A stretch of DNA of 64,000 nt from an uncultured Pelagibacteraceae bacterium (GCA_902580115.1 CACHJN010000002.1:46204-110203); one strand, 5' to 3'. Shown: positions 17,872 to 26,450, numbered from the stretch's first letter. Notes: generated from the sequence alone by a model not told the origin. Translations and numbers: made by a program.

Positions 17872-18653
17872 CCTCCAAGGAATAATCTGCCTACGTCAGG
17901 ATTTTTTAAAAGATCATTGCCTTTGCCAGCAATCGCTGTTTGACCAGAAACTAAAACGTATCCTATGTCAGCAAATTCCAAACCTTTTTTTGCATTTTGT
18001 TCAACTAAGATAATTGTTTTCTTTTCTGCTTTTTGGAGATCTTCTAAAATTTCAAAAACCATACTTATATATTTAGGTTCTAAACCAATTGAAGGCTCAT
18101 CAACAAGTAGTACCGAAGGTTTCATAACTAAAGCTCTAGAAATTTCTAGTAGTCTTCTTTCTCCGCCTGATAAAACTTTTGCAGGTTGATTTCTTCTATT
18201 TCTTAGTCTGTCATATTTTTGGAAAATTCTTTCTGCCTCTTCGTAGGCTTCATCTTGTTTATCTTTTATATATCCTCCCATTAAAAGATTTTCTTCCACT
18301 GTCATGTCAGGGAAAACAGAATTATCCTGCAAAATATATGCAATACCAACTTTACTTAATTTTTCTGCAGGAGTAAGTTTAGTAATTTCATTGCCTTCTA
18401 ATTCAATCTTTCCATCAAATATATTTGTGAAACCATATATAGAATGAAGAATTGTAGATTTTCCTGCACCGTTTGGTCCAATTAAGCATAACGATTGAGC
18501 TTTACTCACTGTTAAATCAAATTTATGAAGAATTTCCATCTTTCCATAACCTGCGTTAAGCCCTCGTATTGTTAAATGAACATCGTTAGGAGAAAGTTTA
18601 TTTAATTCTTCTAACCCTGGAGCTTTTCCTAAAACATCATATTGATTAGCCAT
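17868..18653 (-). CDS. Amino-acid ABC transporter ATP-binding protein (LivF type, second system)
   Basis: A 261-residue ABC ATPase. An N-terminal extension of about 25 residues (MANQYDVLGKAPGLEEL) precedes the domain. Walker A is GPNGAGKST, signature LSGGERRLLEISRAL, Walker B SVLLVDEPSIGLEP, and the switch is ILVEQNAKKGLEFADIGYVL as in LivF. Instead of PEGR the Q-loop reads YILQDNSVFPDMTVEENL, which separates it from the livF at 6929. It overlaps its LivG partner by one base and azlC by four bases. Ligand class is inferred from the whole system. Confidence 0.92.
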   Translation of the reverse strand: MANQYDVLGKAPGLEELNKLSPNDVHLTIRGLNAGYGKMEILHKFDLTVSKAQSLCLIGPNGAGKSTILHSIYGFTNIFDGKIELEGNEITKLTPAEKLSKVGIAYILQDNSVFPDMTVEENLLMGGYIKDKQDEAYEEAERIFQKYDRLRNRRNQPAKVLSGGERRLLEISRALVMKPSVLLVDEPSIGLEPKYISMVFEILEDLQKAEKKTIILVEQNAKKGLEFADIGYVLVSGQTAIAGKGNDLLKNPDVGRLFLGG

Positions 18654-19387
18654 TACTGTGCTCCTAAATAAGCATCAACAACTCGCTTATCGTTTTTAAT
18701 TTGATCTGGTGAACCCTCTGCTAACATTTTTCCATGTGCTAGACAGAATATCTTTTGAGCTAAGCTCATTATTACTCTCATATTATGTTCAATAACTAAT
18801 AACGTAATTCCATAATCTTTGTTTATTTTAATTAACCTATCTATAATTCCATTTATTAACGTTGGATTTATTCCCGCTGTTGGTTCATCTAATAAAAGCA
18901 TTTTTGGCTCATTCATTAGTGCCATAGCTAATTCTAATAATTTTTGCTGTCCAAATGATAAATCTCCTGCTCTTAAATTTCTTTTCTGATATAGGCCAAC
19001 AAAGTTAAGAAGGTTTTCCGCTTTTTCAGTCAACTCTGTCGGGACTTTTGCAAAAATAAATCCGGAGTCGCTAGCTTTATGACTAATAAGCATATTTTCT
19101 ACGCAATTGAGTTTCGAATAAATTCTTGTTTGTTGAAAAGTTCTTAATAAGCCTAATTTTGCTACTGCTGGTACAGGCATTTCAGAAACCTCAGTATTAT
19201 CAAAGATAATTGATCCTTGATCTATTGGGTGAGTTCCTACAATCGAATTAAATAAAGTTGTTTTACCAGAACCGTTTGGTCCTATTAAACCAACTATTGA
19301 TCCCTGCTCTACTGAAACAGAAATGTCAACGTTGGCTTGGACACCGCCAAAAGATTTGCTTACATTTTTTACTTCTAAAATACTCAT
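18653..19387 (-). CDS. Amino-acid ABC transporter ATP-binding protein (LivG type, second system)
   Basis: A 244-residue ABC ATPase beginning LEVKNVSKSFGGVQANVDI. Walker A is GPNGSGKTT, then LLRTFQQTRIYSKLNCVENML in the Q-loop region, signature LSFGQQKLLELAMAL, Walker B MLLLDEPTAGINP, and switch LLVIEHNMRVIMSLAQ. It overlaps the permease stop upstream by four bases and its LivF partner by one base. Confidence 0.93.
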   Translation of the reverse strand: MSILEVKNVSKSFGGVQANVDISVSVEQGSIVGLIGPNGSGKTTLFNSIVGTHPIDQGSIIFDNTEVSEMPVPAVAKLGLLRTFQQTRIYSKLNCVENMLISHKASDSGFIFAKVPTELTEKAENLLNFVGLYQKRNLRAGDLSFGQQKLLELAMALMNEPKMLLLDEPTAGINPTLINGIIDRLIKINKDYGITLLVIEHNMRVIMSLAQKIFCLAHGKMLAEGSPDQIKNDKRVVDAYLGAQ

Positions 19388-20448
19388 TTTAATTCCACCT
19401 GCGCTTTACGGTCTTTTTCATCAATTACTTCACCAAATCTTTCAGGATATTTTTCTCTTAACCAACCCATTAGTCCCTCAGGGAAATAAATTACAATAAC
19501 AACAATTAAAACTCCTAATGCAACGTATTGCCAACCTAAGATTAAAGTCCAGAAACCCTCTTTTAAAAAATGGAATAAGGTTGCACCAATAACTGGTCCC
19601 CATAAAGTTCCTTTACCTCCTAGAATTGCCATTAAGACCATGAACACTCCCATTTCTCTTCCATCAAAAGCAACATCGGTTGAGTCTATGTAGCCGATTA
19701 GTCCACCCATTATTCCTCCGGCAAGCCCAGCAAAAAATGCAGACACCATCCATCCAACAATTTTATATTTCATTGTTTGAATACCCATCGCTTCAGCCTT
19801 ATCTTCATTGTCTCTTATTGCGTTTAAAATTAATTTAAATCTTGATCCATAAATCCATTTGATAAAAACAAATGTTCCAATTAATAAGACAAAACTTAAA
19901 AAGTAGAAAAAATCTCCTCTGGCTCCAGGATCAACTATATCTTTTGGAAATGGTGGAGTAGTAAAGCCCTGACCTGCCCCAATGATTTCTATCCCTCCAG
20001 CAATTTCACCTGCTGCGATACCTAAGCCTAAAGTACAAATAGCAAAATAGTGACCTCTTAATCCTAAAATAGCGTATCCAATAGCGCCTGCAATAATAGT
20101 CGGAACTAACGCAGCAACCAATAAACCAACGCCCATACCTTGAAAATATTGAGATGTAGTGTGTACAAATGTTTTCTCACCGCCACTTTCCGTCCATTCA
20201 GCTAATGGAAAAAACATTCCAACTTGAACCGATGCAGTTAGATACATTCCAAGACCATAAAAAAGAATGTTTCCAAAAGTATTATAACCCATTTCTCCAC
20301 CTTGCAGATTCCATGTCATGGCTAATACTATTAAAACACAAAGTATTGTAAGCTGAACTTTAAAACCTGGGAATAAAAACGGAGCAGCTAGTCCCAAAAT
20401 TATTAAGCCGGAGTATAAAATTAAATCTTTTTGGTTCACTTTGTCCAT
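19384..20448 (-). CDS. Amino-acid ABC transporter permease (LivM type, second system)
   Basis: A 354-residue inner-membrane permease. Family blocks are ILGLRGHYFAICTLGLGIAAGEIAGG (the RxxxxYF segment of LivM), the coupling loop AIRDNEDKAEAMGIQTMKYKIVGW and GGLAGGIMGGLIGY. A C-terminal cytoplasmic tail (REKYPERFGEVIDEKDRKAQ) extends past the last membrane segment. It begins one base from the LivH partner's stop. Confidence 0.92.
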   Translation of the reverse strand: MDKVNQKDLILYSGLIILGLAAPFLFPGFKVQLTILCVLIVLAMTWNLQGGEMGYNTFGNILFYGLGMYLTASVQVGMFFPLAEWTESGGEKTFVHTTSQYFQGMGVGLLVAALVPTIIAGAIGYAILGLRGHYFAICTLGLGIAAGEIAGGIEIIGAGQGFTTPPFPKDIVDPGARGDFFYFLSFVLLIGTFVFIKWIYGSRFKLILNAIRDNEDKAEAMGIQTMKYKIVGWMVSAFFAGLAGGIMGGLIGYIDSTDVAFDGREMGVFMVLMAILGGKGTLWGPVIGATLFHFLKEGFWTLILGWQYVALGVLIVVIVIYFPEGLMGWLREKYPERFGEVIDEKDRKAQVELK

Positions 20449-21342
20449 TTATTTCAAATACTCCCTTTTCTTTGAAAGTTTAAATCTTCTATAAACTAAT
20501 ATGAAAACTAGCAGCATAAACACTGCTCCAATTCTAAATTCTGTTCCTAAAATATAATCTGCAAATTCTTCAAAAAGTCCTAAACCCATTCCAGAAATTG
20601 CAACGGCAGGTAAATTTCCTAGACCCGCAACTATTACTATCATGAAAGATCTTACTGTATAGGGAAGACCAACGTATGGGTGCAGAGTAAGTGTAATTGC
20701 AATTAAAGCACCAGCAATTCCACATAATGCTGCGTTTATACCAAAAGTTGCTGCATAAACTTTTTCTGTATCAACACCTAAAATTTTTGCAGCTCTAGCA
20801 TTTTGTGCTGTGGCTCTTATAGCTCGTCCAAGTCTAGATTTTTTCATATATATTACTAAAGCGATTGCATACAAAATACTTACTACTGCAGAGAAAATTT
20901 TTGAGTTAGGTAACGTTACTGAATTATCAAATAGCATTGTTGTTCCGTACTCTGATTGAGCAACAACAACATCTGCACCAAAAATAAAATTCATTAGTTG
21001 TTGAAATATAATAGCAATACCAAAGGTTGCTAAAATTGAGATAAATAAATCGCGATCTACGACTTTATTAATAACTAATTTATAAAGTGCCCATCCGACA
21101 AAAAACATTATAATTGGGGAAACGATAACTCCCCATGCTGGGTGAATTCCAGCGAGATACATTGTATAAGCAATATATCCTCCAAGAATTACTAGGTCTC
21201 CTTGTGCAATATTTATTATATTCATTACTCCCCATTGCAGAGCCATACCGTAGGCAATTAAAGCAAATAAAATACCTAGAAGAATTCCGTCCAGAGAAGC
21301 CTGGACCATAAGGATTGGAGCTTTAAATATAAGAAAGTCCAT
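20449..21342 (-). CDS. Amino-acid ABC transporter permease (LivH type, second system)
   Basis: A 297-residue inner-membrane permease with about eight hydrophobic segments. SLDGILLGILFALIAYGMALQWGVMNIINIAQGD (read in parts) and the coupling loop RLGRAIRATAQNARAAKILGVDTEKVY are LivH signatures, as is VIVAGLGNLPAVAISGMGLG. It follows the binding-protein gene after a perfect hairpin, so permease levels are probably lower than binding-protein levels. Confidence 0.92.
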   Translation of the reverse strand: MDFLIFKAPILMVQASLDGILLGILFALIAYGMALQWGVMNIINIAQGDLVILGGYIAYTMYLAGIHPAWGVIVSPIIMFFVGWALYKLVINKVVDRDLFISILATFGIAIIFQQLMNFIFGADVVVAQSEYGTTMLFDNSVTLPNSKIFSAVVSILYAIALVIYMKKSRLGRAIRATAQNARAAKILGVDTEKVYAATFGINAALCGIAGALIAITLTLHPYVGLPYTVRSFMIVIVAGLGNLPAVAISGMGLGLFEEFADYILGTEFRIGAVFMLLVFILVYRRFKLSKKREYLK

Positions 21343-21363
21343 AAAAACTTAAAACTTATAAAA

Positions 21364-21394
21364 GAAATGCCCCCTAAATACTAGGGGGCATTTC
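21364..21394 (-). terminator. Perfect 13-bp hairpin between binding-protein and permease genes
   Basis: GAAATGCCCCCTA pairs exactly with TAGGGGGCATTTC around a five-base loop, followed on the minus strand by TTTTAT. It lies 16 bases past the binding-protein stop. It likely acts as a partial terminator or 3' stabiliser that lets the binding protein be made in excess. Confidence 0.8.
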
Positions 21395-21409
21395 AAATCT
21401 AATTAGATA

Positions 21410-22651
21410 TTAACTTCTTTCAGACCACTTAGGGATTGGGTGGTAGAATTTGTCTGAAGCCCATTTTGTTGGAGCAACAACTTTATTCTCACACGTATCA
21501 CCTTTACATCTTACTTGGAATAAAATCATAGGCTTAGCAGTGTTTTGTCCGCCAGGTCCAAATTTAATATTTCCATAGAAAGTTTGCATTTCAGTAGTCT
21601 TAAGAGCATCTCTTACTTTATCTCCATCAAAAGAATTTGCTCTTTCGAACGCATCTTTAAATACTAATAAAGCAGCAGAAGATTCAGCTGATTGGTATGG
21701 TGGAGCATAACCAAATTCTTTTTTAAAGTCTTTGTCATACTTCTTACCAGTTCCAAAAAAGCTATCTTTATAGCTTAAGTTTTTGTGCCACTGTGATGCA
21801 CATAACGCGTATTCTGATTTCTTTCCATGTTGTTTAGAAAGTTTTGCAGCATCGCAGTGTGTCATCGCTAACATAGGGACATCCACTTTCATTTCAGCTA
21901 TTTGTCTGATTGCAGTCAATGCACCTTTTGTGTGACCTGATACAACAAGTACATCTGGCTTAGTAGCTTTTACTTTAGCTAGTGTAGCTGCCATATCGTT
22001 AAGTTCTTTTGGTAATTTATCATCGATAATAATCTCTGATCCAGTTCTCTTTGCTGCATCTAGGATACCTAATCTCACGTCTTGTGAAAATGCATCTTGT
22101 TCAAATGCTTGAGCAATTCTTACTGGCTTACCACCGTTTTTCTCTACCGCTAAATCGATAGCTACTTCAAGGTATTGGTTAGCTGGTGATAACACAGCAA
22201 ACAAATATTTATATCCTTTTGTAAATAAAGATCTAGATGCACCATTCGCTTCAACCATAGGAATTTTATATTTCTCGGTTACTGGTGCGATGGCTTTTGT
22301 TAAACCCGAACTGTAAGGTCCAAGCATATACTTAACGCCATCTTGGTTAATTAGTCTTTCAGCTAATTGTGCGGCTCTCTTTGGATTTGACTCATCATCG
22401 TAATAAATGATTTCAAATTTATATTTCTTCCCTTGAACTTCAACTCCACCCATTTTGTTGATTCTTTCAACGGCTAAGTTGTAACCGTTTTGAGTGTGAA
22501 CTCCATTTGAAGAATATTTTCCAGTTAGAGAAATTGCAGCACCTAATACTATGTACTCACCATCAACTTTTGCAAAAGAAGATGACATGCTTGATAGCAT
22601 CAATGTGATAGCTGAAATAAATGTAATAAATAGTTTTGTAAATTTATTCAT
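21410..22651 (-). CDS. Amino-acid ABC transporter periplasmic binding protein (second system)
   Basis: A 413-residue type-I binding protein with a signal peptide (FITFISAITLMLSSMSSSFA). The mature protein starts VDGEYIVLGAAISLTGKYSSNG and contains YYDDESNPKRAAQLAERLI and YMLGPYSSGLTKAIAPV, all typical of the amino-acid/amide branch of the LivK family. Two cysteines near the C-terminus (VRCKGDTCENK) may form a disulfide. The length and sequence differ clearly from the binding protein at 5742, so the ligand is probably different. No urease or amidase gene is nearby. It heads the long unit that ends with glaH. Confidence 0.9.
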   Translation of the reverse strand: MNKFTKLFITFISAITLMLSSMSSSFAKVDGEYIVLGAAISLTGKYSSNGVHTQNGYNLAVERINKMGGVEVQGKKYKFEIIYYDDESNPKRAAQLAERLINQDGVKYMLGPYSSGLTKAIAPVTEKYKIPMVEANGASRSLFTKGYKYLFAVLSPANQYLEVAIDLAVEKNGGKPVRIAQAFEQDAFSQDVRLGILDAAKRTGSEIIIDDKLPKELNDMAATLAKVKATKPDVLVVSGHTKGALTAIRQIAEMKVDVPMLAMTHCDAAKLSKQHGKKSEYALCASQWHKNLSYKDSFFGTGKKYDKDFKKEFGYAPPYQSAESSAALLVFKDAFERANSFDGDKVRDALKTTEMQTFYGNIKFGPGGQNTAKPMILFQVRCKGDTCENKVVAPTKWASDKFYHPIPKWSERS

Positions 22652-22664
22652 TATTTCCTCTCTG

Positions 22665-22680
22665 TTAATTAATTAATTAA
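22665..22680. repeat. TTAA tandem palindrome in the second binding-protein leader
   Basis: TTAATTAATTAATTAA lies 14 bases upstream of the ATG, next to the GAGAGGAAA ribosome site. It repeats the element at 6864-6880 in front of the other ABC binding-protein gene. Confidence 0.6.
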
Positions 22681-22686
22681 TGAATT

Positions 22687-22715
22687 ATTAAAACAAGATT
22701 TTATAAAAATAACAA
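22687..22715 (-). promoter_or_regulatory. Promoter-like pair for the second binding-protein gene
   Basis: On the minus strand TTGTTA (22715-22710) and TTTAAT (22692-22687) are 17 bases apart, about 36 bases before the start codon. The -10 sequence TTTAAT is the same as in the proposed tctC promoter. Confidence 0.4.
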
Positions 22716-22728
22716 CAGTTAGAATCTA

Positions 22729-23343
22729 TTAATAGTTTTGAGAAGCCGCGACATAAACTGCGATAATTATTAATACACACGCAGAGATTGTATTTAAAAC
22801 TTTAGGATTATCTTTAAGCCAAATAGAAACTTTATTAGCTGCAAAAGCATAAATCATTAAAGTAGTAAAATCTAAAATGACATAAGTAATTATTAAAATT
22901 AAAAACTGAGCGAAGTAGTTAGATGAAAAGTCTATGAAAGAAGTAAATATTGTTCCGAAAAAAATTATTGATTTTGGACTAAGTCCAGCAACTAGAAAAC
23001 CATCCCTGTAAAAAGAAAAAATAGATCTTAAGTTTTTATTTCCACTTTCAACGACCCTAATTCTAGATGTGTAAGTATCGTAGGCTAAATATATTAAATA
23101 GAGAATACCTGCCCATTTCAACATTTGTAATATATCAGGATTATCACTCAAGAATGTACCAATAAAAAATACAACAAGTATTCCCTGACAAAAGTTTGCA
23201 GAGATATCGCCTATGGCAGTCCAAATTGACTTATTAATTCCATAATTCAAAGTATGAGAGACTATGACAACACGAGGTGGTCCTGGAGTAATAAACAAAA
23301 ATAAAATTATTTGTAAAAAAATTAAAAAATCTGTGGGAAACAT
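22729..23343 (-). CDS. LysE family translocator
   Basis: A 204-residue membrane protein with about six hydrophobic segments. The N-terminus LIFLQIILFLFITPGPPRVVIVSHTLNYG carries the family turn as TPGPPR instead of the usual (S/T)PGPN, and FLVAGLSPKSIIFFGTIFTSF is the second family landmark. LysE proteins export amino acids; the substrate is unknown. The ATG at 23343 lies only seven bases from the start codon of the divergent DUF2805 gene, so promoters must overlap the coding ends or the mRNAs are leaderless. Confidence 0.8.
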   Translation of the reverse strand: MFPTDFLIFLQIILFLFITPGPPRVVIVSHTLNYGINKSIWTAIGDISANFCQGILVVFFIGTFLSDNPDILQMLKWAGILYLIYLAYDTYTSRIRVVESGNKNLRSIFSFYRDGFLVAGLSPKSIIFFGTIFTSFIDFSSNYFAQFLILIITYVILDFTTLMIYAFAANKVSIWLKDNPKVLNTISACVLIIIAVYVAASQNY

Positions 23344-23350
23344 TATTTTT

Positions 23351-23665
23351 ATGACTATATATGAATATATGAAGAAGAAAAGTTATATTCCCCAAACCAA
23401 AGTTAAAAATCCTGAACCTAAAAAAAAAGGAACTGATTGGGTTATTTGGGCTGCTTGGGCAGATAGAATTACTTTTGAGGAAATAAAAGAGAAAACTGGA
23501 AATAGTGAGTCAGATGTAATTAAAATAATGAGGAAAAACCTAAAACCCTCTGCATTTAGACTTTGGAGAAAAAGAGTTCACAACACAAGTATTAAACATA
23601 GAAAAAAATTTAAGTTTGAGAGAAAAAAAATCAGAGAAAAAATAAGGATAAGTGATATAAGTTAA
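23351..23665 (+). CDS. DUF2805 / TIGR03643 family protein
   Basis: A small basic protein of about 104 residues. The family core is clear: WVIWAAWADRITFEEIKEKTG, then SESDVIKIMRKNLKPSAFRLWRKRV, close to the conserved DUF2805 pattern (W-D-R-x-F ... LKPSSFxxWRxRV). The function is unknown; a helix-turn-helix-like arrangement and high charge suggest nucleic-acid binding, which is inference. The C-terminal 25 residues are very rich in Lys and Arg. The start is uncertain: ATG at 23351 or 23369, neither with a clear ribosome site. The gene runs directly into grxC with two bases between. Confidence 0.75.
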   Translation: MTIYEYMKKKSYIPQTKVKNPEPKKKGTDWVIWAAWADRITFEEIKEKTGNSESDVIKIMRKNLKPSAFRLWRKRVHNTSIKHRKKFKFERKKIREKIRISDIS

Positions 23666-23667
23666 TT

Positions 23668-23922
23668 ATGAAAAAAGTTACCATGTATACTGGGAACCCG
23701 TGCTCATTTTGTGAAGCTGCGAAAGCACTTTTAAAAACAAAGAATGTTGAAATTGAAGAAATTGATATTTGGAAAGATCCTGCAAAAGCAAAAGAAATGT
23801 TGCAGAGAACAAATGGGGCAAGAACAATTCCGCAAATTTTTATTGGGGACCATTATATTGGTGGCAATGATAAGCTTCAGTCTGCAAATAGAAGTGGTGA
23901 ATTAGATAAATTATTATCTTAA
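23668..23922 (+). CDS. grxC: Glutaredoxin 3
   Basis: An 84-residue dithiol glutaredoxin that reduces disulfides with glutathione. It starts MKKVTMYTGNPCSFCEAAKALL, where CSFC is a variant of the usual CPYC active site. RTIPQIFIGDHYIGG supplies the cis-proline (TIP) and the GG glutathione-binding turn. It follows the DUF2805 gene by two bases, suggesting co-transcription, and converges with ribokinase. Confidence 0.93.
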   Translation: MKKVTMYTGNPCSFCEAAKALLKTKNVEIEEIDIWKDPAKAKEMLQRTNGARTIPQIFIGDHYIGGNDKLQSANRSGELDKLLS

Positions 23923-23924
23923 TC

Positions 23925-24824
23925 TTATTTTAAATCTGTTAATAACGGCATCGAGTTACCTGCACCAAGTTTTAAAGTTGATAAACCTGCCACTTGATTG
24001 GCAATATTTAAACACTCTTTAATACTTTTATTTTTTGACAAGGCATATGCCAGACCACCATTAAAAGCGTCGCCTGCACCTGTCGTGTCTTCAACTTTTT
24101 TAAATGGTAGGGCCTTAATATAGATTTCTTCTTTACCATCAGAATAAAAAAGTCCCTTTTCACCTAAAGTAATTATTACTTTTTTAAGTCCTAATGTTAA
24201 AAGTTTTTTTGCACTTTCTTTTGCATCATTTTCATTTTTTATTTTAACCCCGGTGTAAAATTCTGCCTCAGCTTCATTTGGAGTAAAATAATCAGATAAA
24301 CTAAAAAATTCTTTATCTAATTTACATGCAGGAGCAGGGTTTAATATATTAATTAAACCACTTTCTTTAGCTACTTTTAAACAATGCAATGTTACTTCTA
24401 TTGGAATTTCTAATTGTGTTAAGAATATTTTTGATTTTTTTATTATATTAATGTCTATGTCATCTTTGGTAAAACTCGCTGGTGCCCCTCTGATAACGGT
24501 AATCGCATTTTGTCCAGTATTACTATCAACATGAATACCTGCTACTCCTGTTTGATGCTCTTTTGAAATTATAATGTTAGATGTATCTATTTTATTTTGT
24601 TTAAGTGAGTCTAAAGCGAGTTTGCCATAATCATCATCCCCAATTTTAGAAATAAAGTTAACATTACATCCTAATCTTGCTAGAGCTATTGCTTGATTGC
24701 AGCCCTTGCCACCTGGACCAACATTATATTTATCACCAAGAATAGTTTCACCGGTTGTTGGAATTTTATTTGCTGAAAAACTTAAGTCTGCAACAAATAT
24801 ACCTAGAACAGTAACTTCACTCAT
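23925..24824 (-). CDS. rbsK: Ribokinase (PfkB family sugar kinase)
   Basis: A 299-residue PfkB-family kinase that phosphorylates ribose or a similar sugar. The first motif GPGGKGCNQAIALARLGCNV (residues about 37-56) and the second motif DTTGAGDAFNGGLAYAL with the catalytic Asp are intact. ILNPAPACKLDKEF is a ribokinase-specific block. No ribose transporter is nearby, so the true substrate might be another nucleoside-derived sugar. Its ATG overlaps the ccdA stop by one base. Confidence 0.85.
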   Translation of the reverse strand: MSEVTVLGIFVADLSFSANKIPTTGETILGDKYNVGPGGKGCNQAIALARLGCNVNFISKIGDDDYGKLALDSLKQNKIDTSNIIISKEHQTGVAGIHVDSNTGQNAITVIRGAPASFTKDDIDINIIKKSKIFLTQLEIPIEVTLHCLKVAKESGLINILNPAPACKLDKEFFSLSDYFTPNEAEAEFYTGVKIKNENDAKESAKKLLTLGLKKVIITLGEKGLFYSDGKEEIYIKALPFKKVEDTTGAGDAFNGGLAYALSKNKSIKECLNIANQVAGLSTLKLGAGNSMPLLTDLK

Positions 24825-25537
24825 TAACCAAGCTTAGTGAGAAAAGGAAAAGTTGTCAAAATATAATAGCTTATTACCTGTATTGAATTTGTAAGTATTA
24901 AAACACCAGTGATCAATAAAATTATTCCACCACCTTTTTTAACTTTTGAGTAATGTTTACTAAACCCCTTTTTGGAGTTTAGAAAAATTGTCATATAATA
25001 TCCAGAAAGTATAAACGGTATTGCTAAACCAAGAGAGTAAAAAGAGAGTAATATCACTCCACTGACTATAGTTGTTTCAGTAGCTGATAAAGCTAAAATT
25101 GAACCTAGTACAGGACCTATACAAGGCGTCCATCCAAAAGCAAATGCGGAACCAACAACAAAAGGGAAAATGAAATTATCTTTATAACTTCCCGTGTCTA
25201 TTTTTTTTTCTTGATTAAGAAAATTAAAATTTAATAAACCTATAAAATTTAATGAAAACAAAATAATTATAATTCCAGCAGCTATCCTAAGTTCTTTGCC
25301 GAAAAAGATTAAAACATTTCCTAAAAATGAAGCAGCCATTCCTAAGCTAATGAAAACAAAAGAAAATCCTAATGCAAAAATAATTGTTTTGATCAGAACA
25401 ATCTTTTTGTCTTTATCTATTTCATCAAGTTTTTTGCCTGTAATATAAGATATGTAACCAGGTATTATTGGCAAAACACAAGGAGTTAGGAAACTGATAA
25501 AACCTGCACCGAACGCTAAGAAAGATTTAATTAACAT
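24824..25537 (-). CDS. ccdA: CcdA/DsbD-type membrane thiol-disulfide transporter
   Basis: A 237-residue protein with six hydrophobic segments that carries reducing power across the membrane, mainly for cytochrome c maturation. The two redox cysteines are each in the family motif: FLTPCVLPIIPGYISY near the N-terminus and FGWTPCIGPVLGSIL in the middle. It lacks the extra domains of DsbD. It is divergent from a small membrane protein gene with only 23 bases between start codons. Confidence 0.9.
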   Translation of the reverse strand: MLIKSFLAFGAGFISFLTPCVLPIIPGYISYITGKKLDEIDKDKKIVLIKTIIFALGFSFVFISLGMAASFLGNVLIFFGKELRIAAGIIIILFSLNFIGLLNFNFLNQEKKIDTGSYKDNFIFPFVVGSAFAFGWTPCIGPVLGSILALSATETTIVSGVILLSFYSLGLAIPFILSGYYMTIFLNSKKGFSKHYSKVKKGGGIILLITGVLILTNSIQVISYYILTTFPFLTKLG

Positions 25538-25560
25538 AAATTAATGATACAATTATCATA

Positions 25561-25902
25561 ATGATTATTAAATATGTAAGTTTTTTACTAGGGCTAATAT
25601 GGTCCTACTCATTTATAAGAACACAATCAATTTTTAGTAAAAAAACTGCTTTATTGTTTAAAGTTTTTATTTCTAAAGTATCTTGGTTTACTTTTATTGC
25701 AGCATGTTATTTTGGTTATAAAAACTTCTCTCTTAAAGCAACATTAATTGGAATAGCTGCAGCTGTGGTTATAGTTCACCTAGGTTTTTCCTTTTTGTCT
25801 AATTATTTTAGTAAAAAAGTAGGACAAGAAAACCTTCTTAAGATAAAAACTGTATTAGAGTATACTTTGATTGTCTTAATTATATATTTTGTTTTCTTTT
25901 AA
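25561..25902 (+). CDS. Small membrane protein of unknown function
   Basis: A 113-residue protein with three to four hydrophobic segments (VSFLLGLIWSYSF, WFTFIAACYFGY, LIGIAAAVVIVHLGF, YTLIVLIIYFVFF) separated by short lysine-rich loops. I do not recognise a family. A TACAAT box ends seven bases before the ATG, so the transcript is probably leaderless. It is divergent from ccdA and its last four bases overlap the convergent histidine-phosphatase gene. Confidence 0.6.
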   Translation: MIIKYVSFLLGLIWSYSFIRTQSIFSKKTALLFKVFISKVSWFTFIAACYFGYKNFSLKATLIGIAAAVVIVHLGFSFLSNYFSKKVGQENLLKIKTVLEYTLIVLIIYFVFF

Positions 25903-26450
25903 TCTGTAGGAATAGTGCTAAGCACATTAAATTTTTTATCTGTTATTACTATTTCACCTGAACTAGGAACTGCATTAGTAATGGCAGTTATTATACTGTA
26001 ATGAGTTATTAAAACTAAATTACCTCCATCACCATCCCAGTTGTTTACAAATGTTTGAAGTTGTTTAAGTTGTTTTGGTTCATTTTTTGCAAAAGATGAT
26101 TGGAAAGTTGAATTTAAAGCAGGAAACTCAAAATAATTTTTAAAGGCATATTTTGCAGTATCTTTACATCTACACCATTGGCTACTTAAAACTTTATCCA
26201 CAGGAATTTTGTTTTTTTTAAACAGTTTGCCTATAGCTTTTGATTGTTCAATTCCAACCTTATCTAGATTTCGTTGTGTTTTACAATCATCAATTTTAAA
26301 TCCCGGTGGATCTCCACCTCCAGGTGCTAACGCATGTCTTATTAATATTATTTTGTCTCCCTCTTTTGCTTCAACCCATAAATCTTTTGCGATTAAATTT
26401 TGATTAGTGAAGAGTTGAAAAAAAATTAGAAATAATAAAATTTTTTTCAT
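25899..26450 (-). CDS. Histidine phosphatase family protein, exported
   Basis: A 183-residue protein with a signal peptide ([20 protein letters not shown]). The mature part has the phosphoglycerate-mutase-like RHG region as IILIRHALAPGGGDPPG with the phospho-accepting His, a VLSSQWCRCKDTA helix with the usual Arg position, and the second catalytic His in LVLITHYSIITA. This resembles periplasmic histidine phosphatases of unknown substrate. The start overlaps msrB by four bases (ATGA). Confidence 0.8.
   Translation of the reverse strand: MKKILLFLIFFQLFTNQNLIAKDLWVEAKEGDKIILIRHALAPGGGDPPGFKIDDCKTQRNLDKVGIEQSKAIGKLFKKNKIPVDKVLSSQWCRCKDTAKYAFKNYFEFPALNSTFQSSFAKNEPKQLKQLQTFVNNWDGDGGNLVLITHYSIITAITNAVPSSGEIVITDKKFNVLSTIPTD

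Noticed and set aside
17868..22651. Urea transporter (urtABCDE) identity for the second ABC system
   Set aside because: Gene order is similar, but no urease genes are present and AzlCD and glaH follow; an amino-acid or related ligand is more likely.
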